Origin: Cyclobacteriaceae bacterium
Lineage (GTDB): Bacteria > Bacteroidota > Bacteroidia > Cytophagales > Cyclobacteriaceae
Assembly (NCBI GenBank): GCA_022841475.1
Contig: JALHRJ010000039.1
Coordinates: forward strand, 1 to 41,757
Direction: 5' to 3'
Length of the DNA stretch: 41,757 nt
Shown: positions 14,304 to 22,142 of the stretch, in pieces
How the letters are laid out: the number at the start of each line of letters is the position of its first letter
How positions within the stretch are numbered: position 1 is the stretch's first letter
Notes under the pieces: model-generated
The model's database searches: none
What the model was told of the DNA's origin: nothing
Seen by the model: the letters and a program-made list of their open reading frames with translations, nothing else
Made by a program: the position numbers and the translations under genes

Positions 14304-16685
14304 TTAATTTATTGATTGCTCCAAGACAATCTTCTGAACATTTTGAATCTCCGTGTTCATCTCAAACTTATCGAATTTGTATTTCATGTACCTCGATGTA
14401 AAGTCGTCATGCGTTGACATAATGATTTGATAATCACTAAACTCATTCCGCACTAGTTCTATGAAAGTATGGATATTTAGATCGTCCATAGTCTGAATTG
14501 GGTCATCTATTGACAAGAATTTGAAATTTTCAGTTGTATTGTAGACTTTATTTAATGATAAGCAAAAAGCCAACGACACAACCGCCATTTGCCCTGAACT
14601 CAAATGATATACAATGTCGTGATCTGATGAATGACCCGTTTTAAATTGGACATTATTGTTCTGTTCGGTGGAATGAATATTAATAAAAATACCTAAGCCT
14701 TGTTGATAACTTTGAAGAATCTTGCCAGAATATATATAGAAAGGGATTTTTATTTTTTCAATCATTCCAGCTTTGTGATCTTGAATAGTCCTATGCAGTC
14801 TGTCATAAATTGGGACAATGCGACTTAAGAGACTTGTTAGTCTTTGATTTCGTGTTTCCAAAAAAGCCAATCGCGTATTAACTATTTGAGCATAAGAACC
14901 TAGTATGTATTGGAATTTGGCCGATAGCATCTCAACAGAAAGGGCAGAGAATTTTTCACGACTGGCGTCAAAGTATTGAGTATATAGTTGCCTATTCTCA
15001 ATTAGTCTTTCGTCATAGTTCAGTTGAGTTAAGAGCTCCCGTCTTAGAAATTCACGCAAGAGATTTTGTTTTTCTCTAACTTCAAGTATTGTTCTAGGTG
15101 GCTGCACAAAATTAATGGCCTCCCTACCTGTTGAACCGCTTAAAATAGGATAGCTTGTATAAAGCTCTTCAACCTTTTCCTTAAGAGATGGGTATTCACG
15201 AATGAGAGCCAGGACTTCTTGTTCTGTCATGCTACTAGTTGTCATAAATGCAACAGCTACTTCTGATATTCTTGCATGAAAGAGTTTAATCTGTTCTTGG
15301 AGATTGGACTTCTGCTGAAGTTTCTCCTTATTGAAAGCCTCTAATGATGAAGTTTTAGAAAGTATTGCCAATTCTAATTCTTCAGAAGAGTCAAAGGCAC
15401 TATCGCATAGAGGGCAATTCTTATCTGAGCCATGATCCTCTTGCCTCAGTTGTCTGTATTTTTCAACTATCTGATTGCGGGCAGTGTTTAAATCCGAAAT
15501 AATTTTTCCAATGCTACCTAAGTCTTTCTCTAGCTCTTTTATACCATTCTCAATAGCAAAATAGGTAGAGTATTCCTCCAGAGCGGGAAGGAACAAATCA
15601 AAGTACTCTTTCAAAATAAATACTGTGTTTTGGGTTTGACGAAACCGATTTGCGACAGCTATTTTGGTGTTTGTTGCTTCTAGCGTTCCTAACAAATCTC
15701 CCCTGTAGATGTTCCTTAAAAGAATTGCATTGAGGATAGGGATATTGTCAATTACTTCATCATTGAGTTTTTTGAATTTTATGGATTTCTCGTACTCATC
15801 AGTTGAAAAATTTCTCTTTAGTAGAGTAAGAGAATTGATAATATCTTGAAATGGTGCAAGTTGGTTTCTAGCTGACGTAATTTGCGAAAATGGATACTCT
15901 TTATCGAAATCAAAATTTTTATCTTGAAAAAGCTTTTGGTATTCTCCTCTTTGTGCATTCGGAAGTGATTCTTTTAGCTGTACTATCTGTTCTTGAATTG
16001 CATTCTGCTGGCTTGATAGTGAATTCCGTAACCCCAAAAGTCTCTGTTTGTTTGCCTCTTCATTTTCTATATTGAAAAGAAAACCTAACGATACACCTTT
16101 GTCGACCTCATTCTTCCTTAGAAAGTAAATACTGTCTTCCTGTTGAATGTAATTGAAAAGGTAGTAAGTCGATTTTAAGTCAATAGTCGAATTATTACCA
16201 AAAAAGAGTGCATTTATTTCAGCCTGATTTGACTGCGTAAGGTTTGTGAAATTATCATTAATGAAATTCTCTTCATCTGAAGTAAGGTATGTTGCGAAAA
16301 GATTTCCGGCATCAGCCGGAATAAAGTTCCTACCATAAGTCATTCGTTTAGGACCTTCATCTTCATCATAATGTTTGATGACAACATAATTGGTCTCAGT
16401 TACTGTATTGTATAGTTGTAGTTTTAGAATAACATCTTCTCCCTTAGAGTTTTGAAAAAAAGGTTTGTTTCTACTCGCTGTTTTTTTCTGAACATTATCA
16501 AAATACTCTACTCTTTTAAACTCTCCAGTTAGGCAAATTTCAATAACATCGAATACAGTTGTTTTACCAAACCCATTTGGGCCAGACAGGACATTTACAC
16601 AAGTGCCATCATTATCGAAATTGAAAATGGATTTTGATTTTATGCCCTTGAAATTCTGGAGTGATATCTTTTTAACTTTAATCAT
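14304..16685 (-). CDS. SMC/Rad50-like ABC ATPase of an ABC-three-component (ABC-3C) system
   Basis: A 793-residue protein with head-coil-head organisation. Walker A is G35-PNGFGKTT near the N-terminus (after ISLQNFKGIKS, a RecF/SMC-like start). The middle is coiled coil with one zinc-hook-like CPLC near residue 422. The ABC signature LSSGQMAVVSLAFCLS is near residue 693, Walker B FKFLSIDDP near 724 and the H-loop STHDD near 757. Such ATPases act as DNA- or effector-sensing motors. Its start overlaps the end of the middle-component gene by 8 nt, and it is the last gene of the three-gene operon. The combination fits the ABC-3C systems described by Aravind and co-workers; anti-phage activity here is inferred. 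Confidence 0.88.
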   Translation of the reverse strand: MIKVKKISLQNFKGIKSKSIFNFDNDGTCVNVLSGPNGFGKTTVFDVIEICLTGEFKRVEYFDNVQKKTASRNKPFFQNSKGEDVILKLQLYNTVTETNYVVIKHYDEDEGPKRMTYGRNFIPADAGNLFATYLTSDEENFINDNFTNLTQSNQAEINALFFGNNSTIDLKSTYYLFNYIQQEDSIYFLRKNEVDKGVSLGFLFNIENEEANKQRLLGLRNSLSSQQNAIQEQIVQLKESLPNAQRGEYQKLFQDKNFDFDKEYPFSQITSARNQLAPFQDIINSLTLLKRNFSTDEYEKSIKFKKLNDEVIDNIPILNAILLRNIYRGDLLGTLEATNTKIAVANRFRQTQNTVFILKEYFDLFLPALEEYSTYFAIENGIKELEKDLGSIGKIISDLNTARNQIVEKYRQLRQEDHGSDKNCPLCDSAFDSSEELELAILSKTSSLEAFNKEKLQQKSNLQEQIKLFHARISEVAVAFMTTSSMTEQEVLALIREYPSLKEKVEELYTSYPILSGSTGREAINFVQPPRTILEVREKQNLLREFLRRELLTQLNYDERLIENRQLYTQYFDASREKFSALSVEMLSAKFQYILGSYAQIVNTRLAFLETRNQRLTSLLSRIVPIYDRLHRTIQDHKAGMIEKIKIPFYIYSGKILQSYQQGLGIFINIHSTEQNNNVQFKTGHSSDHDIVYHLSSGQMAVVSLAFCLSLNKVYNTTENFKFLSIDDPIQTMDDLNIHTFIELVRNEFSDYQIIMSTHDDFTSRYMKYKFDKFEMNTEIQNVQKIVLEQSIN

Positions 16686-17382
16686 TGGGCAGATTGCTTA
16701 GTAGTTCATTAATACGTTCTTCTGCCTCAGGCTTCGTGAAATCTATCCTAGTCAATTCTTCAGCATTTTGTAACAAGTAGGTAAACGTAGTGTAACTAGC
16801 TCCAAGATCTGTCGTAATTTTCTGGTTTAGGGATGTAAAACTTTCAGTCCCATGTCCGAAGTTTAGGAAAGGCAATTTTATGAAAAGTTGTACTATGACC
16901 AAGAATTCAGATAATTCAGGCGTGTATCCTTGAGCAGCAAACGCATCAAATTTTTCGACATCGTTTACTCTCATCCGAAGCTCAGGCAACAGTGGAGTAT
17001 TAGTAAGCCCCGTAATTGAATTATTCGTATATAGGATTACGTATTTTTTAAAGAAGTACTCATCCTCTTCAAACAGTAAGATTTGTTGCTGCAACTTCGC
17101 GATTGCATTTATCTCGGTACACTTTACTAATACTATTAATGAAGAATTTTTTTCTATTGATACTTGCTCGCCACTATTAACAATTAATTTGAATCCATCC
17201 AGAACTGCCTTATAGGCCTGATTTTCCTTTAGGAGTTCTTTACTTTTAAGTGCAATAAAATTCTCTTCAAGTATACTAATTGTAAAAAAGAAAGATTGGT
17301 CCTGTTTTGAATAAACTGAAATGCCAAGGTCTTTTTTCAAATACCCGCTCTCAGAGAGTAGGATTTCAATGAGTTGCTCCAT
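16678..17382 (-). CDS. ABC-three-component system middle component (MC1-like)
   Basis: A 234-residue protein without transmembrane segments or catalytic motif that I recognise. The sequence FFFTISILEENFIALKSKEL, KAVLDGFKLIVNSGEQVSIE and SSLIVLVKC, with alternating strands in the first half and helices in the second, is like middle-component proteins of ABC-3C systems. These sit between the ATPase and the effector and probably couple them. It overlaps the effector gene by 17 nt upstream and the ATPase gene by 8 nt downstream, so the three are translationally coupled. Assignment rests on context and resemblance. Confidence 0.65.
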   Translation of the reverse strand: MEQLIEILLSESGYLKKDLGISVYSKQDQSFFFTISILEENFIALKSKELLKENQAYKAVLDGFKLIVNSGEQVSIEKNSSLIVLVKCTEINAIAKLQQQILLFEEDEYFFKKYVILYTNNSITGLTNTPLLPELRMRVNDVEKFDAFAAQGYTPELSEFLVIVQLFIKLPFLNFGHGTESFTSLNQKITTDLGASYTTFTYLLQNAEELTRIDFTKPEAEERINELLSNLPND

Positions 17383-18571
17383 TGTTTAACTTTTGATTTG
17401 CTTCTTCCCGCTTTACCAGTTTACTATTTCCAAAATACATGAACTTAGTTTTGTCGTCTTCTTGCTCAATATCAGTACCCACTGAATTTATAGAAGGATT
17501 TCTCCGGATTATCTCTATTTCTATATCCTTATTTATTAGCGAATGAGATTCCCATAAAATATTTTGAGATTTTAGGTTCATCAGAATATTTTCGATAACA
17601 ACAAGCTTCTCGTGTTCTTCATCAATTATGGCAGTCAAAACAAATTTATTGGGCTCAGTCGGCTTATTATACTTCACGGAATTATCCAATAGGATAGGAT
17701 CGGTGTCAACTATTTCAGCAAGCATCTTGAAAAAAACTTGCCTTAGCCCTTCATGGTTGTAGTAAATCTGTACTTTTTTCAGCTGTTCAATGCTCCTATT
17801 AAGATTTAGGCGTTGAAGAAACTGCAGAAAACTATTGTCACTTAATCCATTGATATTCTTAATTATACCGTTTTCTAAAATGTCAATTCTATCCTGAGGG
17901 AGATTGCCGCGCTTTACTATTTCGATATAAGTATCATAGAAAAGTTTTCTGCAATTATATATGTCTCTCTTTTCGAATGGGCTTGTGTCCCTAATGAATG
18001 TGTCAATTTCTCTCAAGGAGAATTTTATATCAAAAAGAAGTTTGCTGGCTTTCTGATGTTCAACTCGAATGCGGTGATCAAGCTCGAAGCTTAGGCGATA
18101 GTAAGCTGCATCTATAACTGGAAGTGCAACTTGACCAAGAATTGCGCTTAGTTCTATTTTTATGAAAGCTTCTATATCTGTGGTTCCGCAGTAATTTTGT
18201 GTATTTGTGTATGGATATCGAACCACATTATTATTGTTTGTAGTTGTAGATGTGGTCCAATCTGTTATCTCGACAGCTGTATGAAGATATCTTATATTAC
18301 CGGCTGCAAAGGTGTCGTTTAAAACACTCCTATATTTGCTTTTTTGTATGTTGCCAGCAGAGTAATAGGCTTTGACTTGATGTACGGAAAGATATGTTGG
18401 AGTACCACCAATCTGCTCATAAACCGCTACGTCCTCATGAGTTTCAAATTGAACAAAATGAGTATCTGGATTAACTCCTGTTTCCCTTAGTTTACGAAGG
18501 GCTACGAGCAGGCCGACTTGACCTTGATGTGAATATCCACTCCAACTGGCTGTAGCGTTTTGATTACTCAT
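17366..18571 (-). CDS. ABC-three-component system effector with PD-(D/E)XK-like nuclease domain
   Basis: A 401-residue protein, first gene of the operon. The N-terminus WSGYSHQGQVGLLVALRKL is followed by VQFETHEDVAVYEQ and LSVHQVKAY. E43, E46/D47, Q65 and K67 form an E...(E)D...QxK pattern as in restriction-endonuclease-fold nucleases of the Cap4/DUF4297 type. The middle is helical (residues about 150-280), and the C-terminal third (GLRQVFFKMLAEIVDTDPIL, NKFVLTAIIDEEHEKLVVIE) resembles the C-terminal domains that ABC-3C effectors use to dock with the middle component. Likely job: DNA cleavage once the ATPase detects a foreign or aberrant nucleic acid. Nuclease activity is an inference from the motif. 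Confidence 0.7.
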   Translation of the reverse strand: MSNQNATASWSGYSHQGQVGLLVALRKLRETGVNPDTHFVQFETHEDVAVYEQIGGTPTYLSVHQVKAYYSAGNIQKSKYRSVLNDTFAAGNIRYLHTAVEITDWTTSTTTNNNNVVRYPYTNTQNYCGTTDIEAFIKIELSAILGQVALPVIDAAYYRLSFELDHRIRVEHQKASKLLFDIKFSLREIDTFIRDTSPFEKRDIYNCRKLFYDTYIEIVKRGNLPQDRIDILENGIIKNINGLSDNSFLQFLQRLNLNRSIEQLKKVQIYYNHEGLRQVFFKMLAEIVDTDPILLDNSVKYNKPTEPNKFVLTAIIDEEHEKLVVIENILMNLKSQNILWESHSLINKDIEIEIIRRNPSINSVGTDIEQEDDKTKFMYFGNSKLVKREEANQKLNNGATH

Positions 18572-19195
18572 TTGTGCCTTCTATAACTATTTACAATAAG
18601 AAGCCCATCCTTCTGCTGTCAATCGCATTTAGGAATGGGCTTATACGAAGATAGATAAAATTACTTTCCATTTTATAGAAAAAAGAGCCCCTAAAACGGA
18701 GGGTCTGAAATGGAACACTCAAGCCACAAGAACCTGAGCAAATACTCGCGTGGGCTTGAACGGCACACGCGAAACGCAAACGGAGAACCTGAACGCCAAA
18801 CGCCAAGCAGCAGCCACCAGAGCCCAAAATTGACACGAAGTATATATTTAAACATGGCGCTCGCCCACGGGACCGGATTGAAAGGTGCAAGGGGCTGCCG
18901 TAAAAAAATACTACCCGAGGCATGTGGATTGGCAGGAGGGGAGGGTGGAGATTTTTTTACGAGCAGGCGTAGCGAACCCTTGCGGCTTTCTATTCCGCAA
19001 GCCCATAACTTTGTGTTATGTTTAAGTATTTTCATTTGAAAAAACTGCCAAAAGATGTAAACATTACGCGGTGTGGTATCAAATTAGATGAAGGCTACCT
19101 ATTATTACCTTAAATTGTTTTTTTACTTTAGTGTAGGATTATAGCTCAACCTCTCAATCCAATCAAAATTTTGAAATGTAATTAATGTACTTCAA
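18572..19195. repeat. GC-rich repeat-like intergenic region (R3) with small hairpin
   Basis: This 620-bp gap has no credible gene. An inverted pair AAGCCCAT/ATGGGCTT lies at about 18599-18645 just upstream of the ABC-3C operon. From about 18710 to 19000 the sequence is GC-rich, with open frames in several phases that read as low-quality, Cys/Trp/Arg-rich peptides. A CATAAC-tttgt-GTTATG hairpin at 19004-19020 is followed by TTTAAG, resembling GTTATGTTAAG at the end of the R2 dyad (13122-13132). The last 170 bases are AT-rich and should hold the promoter of the metalloprotease gene. Confidence 0.5.
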
Positions 19196-19978
19196 ATGGC
19201 AGGATTGAAATATCATCTCTCTAAATGGAAATGGCAAATTATTTCGATCGTCATTATACTTGGGATCTGGTATTACTCGAGTATTGAAAAAGTAGATTAT
19301 AAATATTCATGTGGTGTTCCACCCGATCGTATTAGCGATGAAAGTAAGGATATTCGACTTGATGCAGTTTTTGATGCCCCATATAGATGGAATGAGAAAG
19401 TCCTAAATGTCTATTTTATTGACACAAAAGATGAGGAGCTAATAAAAAGAACAATTGCCACTGCAAATCGCTGGTCAGCTTTTGCAAATATTAAATTTAA
19501 GTTCGTTGAATTTAGTAGCACTTCTCATATAAGAGTCTCATTCAGAGAAAAAGGAGGTTACGCTTGTATAATTGGTAATTTAGCGGATTCTGATCGTAAT
19601 CGCGGGTTGACCACATTATGGTTGCAAGATATTGACACTAGGAAAGCTGATGAATTTACGAGAGTTGTTCTACATGAATTTGGCCATGCTTTAGCCTTAC
19701 AACATGAACTACAAAGTCCTAATGTTAGCATTAACTGGGATTCTGCAGCTGTCTATAATTTTTATGATACTGCTTATGGCTGGAAGCCCAAAAAGGTTGA
19801 TTCACAAATATTCACTAAGATAAAAACAACTGAATACACAAGGTTTGACCCCAATTCAATTATGATTTATGCTGTTCCTGCTTTCTTAACAAAAGACTGT
19901 AAAAGCATTGAATGGCCAAGGGGTTTGTCAGCTTTAGATAAAAGCACTATAAAAAAGTATTACCCCTTTAACGACTAA
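19196..19978 (+). CDS. Membrane-anchored or secreted metzincin-type metalloprotease
   Basis: A 260-residue protein. A hydrophobic segment near the N-terminus (WQIISIVIILGIWYYSS, about 13-29) is an uncleaved signal anchor or signal peptide. The zinc-binding motif HEFGHALALQHE gives H160, E161, H164 and H170, the HExxHxxxxxH signature of metzincins, followed by LQSP as in astacin-like HEHQSP. The Met-turn is SIMIYAVPA about 55 residues later, and the AxRWSAFANIKFKFVE segment is the usual N-terminal subdomain. It should cleave proteins outside the cytoplasm; substrate unknown. The gene ends 5 nt before the next one, so the two form an operon. Confidence 0.85.
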   Translation: MAGLKYHLSKWKWQIISIVIILGIWYYSSIEKVDYKYSCGVPPDRISDESKDIRLDAVFDAPYRWNEKVLNVYFIDTKDEELIKRTIATANRWSAFANIKFKFVEFSSTSHIRVSFREKGGYACIIGNLADSDRNRGLTTLWLQDIDTRKADEFTRVVLHEFGHALALQHELQSPNVSINWDSAAVYNFYDTAYGWKPKKVDSQIFTKIKTTEYTRFDPNSIMIYAVPAFLTKDCKSIEWPRGLSALDKSTIKKYYPFND

Positions 19979-19983
19979 ACCCT

Positions 19984-21465
19984 ATGAAAAAGTGTCTATT
20001 TCTGCTCACGCTATACTTTTGTCAAAATTGTTTGGCACAAACGGTTCCATCCGTAGTTACAATTGATTTTTTAAAACCTACTTCTGTTAAGAAGTACACC
20101 ACAGCAAAATATGGTGATAAAATTGTTGTAAAGATTGAGAATATAAACAGAGGTCTTTATAAGATCGAGGGTTCATTGACACAGAGTAATTTACATACTG
20201 ATTTGCCTGAAATATTCTCAGGAATAAAACTTCCGGGATATTTGAACCTCTCATTACCGGAGACCCCTAAAATAACATCTGATGCTGAAGCAACACCATT
20301 CCCTGGTGATGACGAAATTAAAAAAAGCATAAATGTCATAAATGCGTCAAGTACCTATTTGAATGCTACAGCAGATTTTAATAACAAAATCTCCAATCTC
20401 TATCAATCCTGCGGTGTTTCGTTTGACACGATCGAGATGGACTTGAAAAAAATAACAAAGGAGTATTTGCCATCTTCATACGGTGATGATCGTACTTCAC
20501 AAGAAATTGGTCTAAGGACTGAATTAACGAAGGCAATTAGTAGCGCAGTAGGTGCTAAGACAAAAATTGAAAAGCTATTGCCAGCTTACATTGCAGGAAT
20601 TGATCTCACTATTCTTAATTACAATAATACTATTATTTGGGAGTGGGAAAATTTTCCTTTACCAAAAACTAATAAGAACTACAGAAAAGGTTTAGAGGGA
20701 TATCGTAATGCAAAAAACATGAATGATGCTCACAAAGCACATAAGGATTTAACGATCGCCATTGTTAATCAAGCATTCGAACTAGTAACTGAAATGGAGA
20801 AATTTAGAGATGAAAATAAAGTTGAGCAATTAGTGAATAATTATAAACTCATAAATTCAGGAAATTTTACATATCTAACAGATTCTTTGGATGTGGAGAG
20901 CGATGAGATTAAGTTAAGCATCAAAATTGAAGCTAATAAGCCATTAACCTGCAAAGGATATGACAAGCTTGTAATTGAAGAAACCTACCGAACAAAAGGA
21001 GGAATAAAAATTGATTTTAGCTCTGGTGTTTTCTTTAATTTTGGAAGTGATGATTTCTTAGGCAGGGATATATATTACAAAAATTTGAGCGATACTGAAG
21101 CAAGAATTGAAAGTAAAGATGGGGGGGGCAGAGCACTTCTCTCAATTGGAGCACTAATGCACATATATAAAAGAAGTGGTACTAATTTTAATTGGGGAAT
21201 AAGCCCCGGGTTAAGTACGACAACTGCTTTTGATGGATTAAATTTTCACTTAGGCCCAACATTTCTGTTTGGGAAAAAAGAAAGAATTGTAATAACGGCC
21301 GGAATTACCTTCCGAGAAGCAGAAATATTGGATAAAAGTTATTCTTATAATACAACATATTTAAAAAGTGAGTTACCTGAATCTCCTCCAACCATCAAGG
21401 TTTTTCCTATCTCAGGCGGTTTTCTTTCTGTTACCTACAATTTGAGTAGTCTGAAAAAGGAATAG
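19984..21465 (+). CDS. Unrecognised secreted or envelope protein with C-terminal barrel-like region
   Basis: A 493-residue protein with a signal peptide (MKKCLFLLTLYFCQNCLAQ). Residues about 25-330 are mixed helical sequence with a long helix-rich middle (INASSTYLNATADFNNKISN, TELTKAISSAVGAKTKIEKL). The last about 160 residues have short alternating strands with glycine and aromatic residues (GGIKIDFSSGVFFNFGSDDF, GISPGLSTTTAFDGLNFHLG) ending in LSVTYNLSSLKKE, resembling an outer-membrane barrel or similar beta domain. No named family is recognised. It probably works with the metzincin encoded 5 nt upstream. A run of eight Gs at 21121-21128 inside the gene could slip in replication. Confidence 0.6.
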   Translation: MKKCLFLLTLYFCQNCLAQTVPSVVTIDFLKPTSVKKYTTAKYGDKIVVKIENINRGLYKIEGSLTQSNLHTDLPEIFSGIKLPGYLNLSLPETPKITSDAEATPFPGDDEIKKSINVINASSTYLNATADFNNKISNLYQSCGVSFDTIEMDLKKITKEYLPSSYGDDRTSQEIGLRTELTKAISSAVGAKTKIEKLLPAYIAGIDLTILNYNNTIIWEWENFPLPKTNKNYRKGLEGYRNAKNMNDAHKAHKDLTIAIVNQAFELVTEMEKFRDENKVEQLVNNYKLINSGNFTYLTDSLDVESDEIKLSIKIEANKPLTCKGYDKLVIEETYRTKGGIKIDFSSGVFFNFGSDDFLGRDIYYKNLSDTEARIESKDGGGRALLSIGALMHIYKRSGTNFNWGISPGLSTTTAFDGLNFHLGPTFLFGKKERIVITAGITFREAEILDKSYSYNTTYLKSELPESPPTIKVFPISGGFLSVTYNLSSLKKE

Positions 21466-22142
21466 GCTGCGCGGTGGCCCGAGCCAAATGCGGGGTGGCG
21501 CGATGGCATGTGCGTGGAAGCATATTTGGCTCTTGATTTTTTTCGTTCTTTTTGCATCAAGGCAAAAAGGACAAAAGAAAAACTAAGTGCTAACACCTTT
21601 GAAGTTCTGGTGAGCTGTGGCGAACCTAATGAACTAATCTAGTGAGCTTTATCGCAACTCAAATGAATTGAATTTAGAGCGTTGGATCAAGCATGTGTGA
21701 TGCTGGCTTTGGCTGGCGCCAGGAATGTGCGGCCTGCATTACTTATGCTTGGCGCGGTTGGTTGCATTCATGCGCGTTGGCAAAAAACTTTCCTGCTCAA
21801 ATCTTTATCGTTTAAATAGACACTCAAGGACGAAGCAGCGCTGGGCCCGGAGAGCGCGGCCTTGAGCGGCTATTTACACATAACGTCAAATTATATAACT
21901 GTGCGGCCGGCTTGCGCGAGAAACTTCAATGTCGTAGCCGAATAGCTCCAGATGGCGCCTGCAGGGATATGCGCGAATGGCTGGCGCCAGATGGTTAACA
22001 TAATAGAATTATATAACTGTGGGTCAGGAACTTAGCCCGGCAAGAGTTATATAATTTATATTATGTTAATTAGATTCCTTCTACTGTAACCCCTCTGTTT
22101 GTTGATATCCACTTTAGGGCCTATCTTAACATAATAAACCTG
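21466..22142. repeat. GC-rich junction with terminator-like hairpin and TTAACATAATA inverted repeats
   Basis: Non-coding as far as can be seen. It starts with the terminator hairpin at 21481-21543. GC-rich repeat-like sequence follows (21640-21980, many GGCGCC-containing stretches). AATTATATAACTGTG occurs twice (21889-21903, 22007-22021). Three copies of TTAACATAATA occur: two direct (21995-22005, 22126-22136) and one inverted (22059-22069). A long hairpin with arms 21995-22018 and 22045-22069 differs by one indel. The last copy ends six bases before the start codon of the following lipoprotein gene. Confidence 0.65.
21481..21543 (+). terminator. Long-loop terminator after the metzincin operon
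   Basis: Arms GAGCCAAATGC (21481-21491) and GCATATTTGGCTC (21520-21532) pair with a small bulge; a T-rich run (TTGATTTTTTT) follows immediately. The stop codon of the envelope protein is 16 nt upstream. The loop is long (28 nt) and GC-rich. Confidence 0.5.

Noticed and set aside
18691..19039. Open frames on both strands of the GC-rich region
   Set aside because: They overlap in several phases, lack a start context, and the peptides are rich in Trp, Arg and Cys like repeat translations. I treat the region as a non-coding repeat.
21995..22069. Integron attC site
   Set aside because: The fold is similar in kind, but the arms do not fit the RYYYAAC/GTTRRRY core pair, and no integrase gene is in the window. 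Kept as an unassigned inverted repeat.
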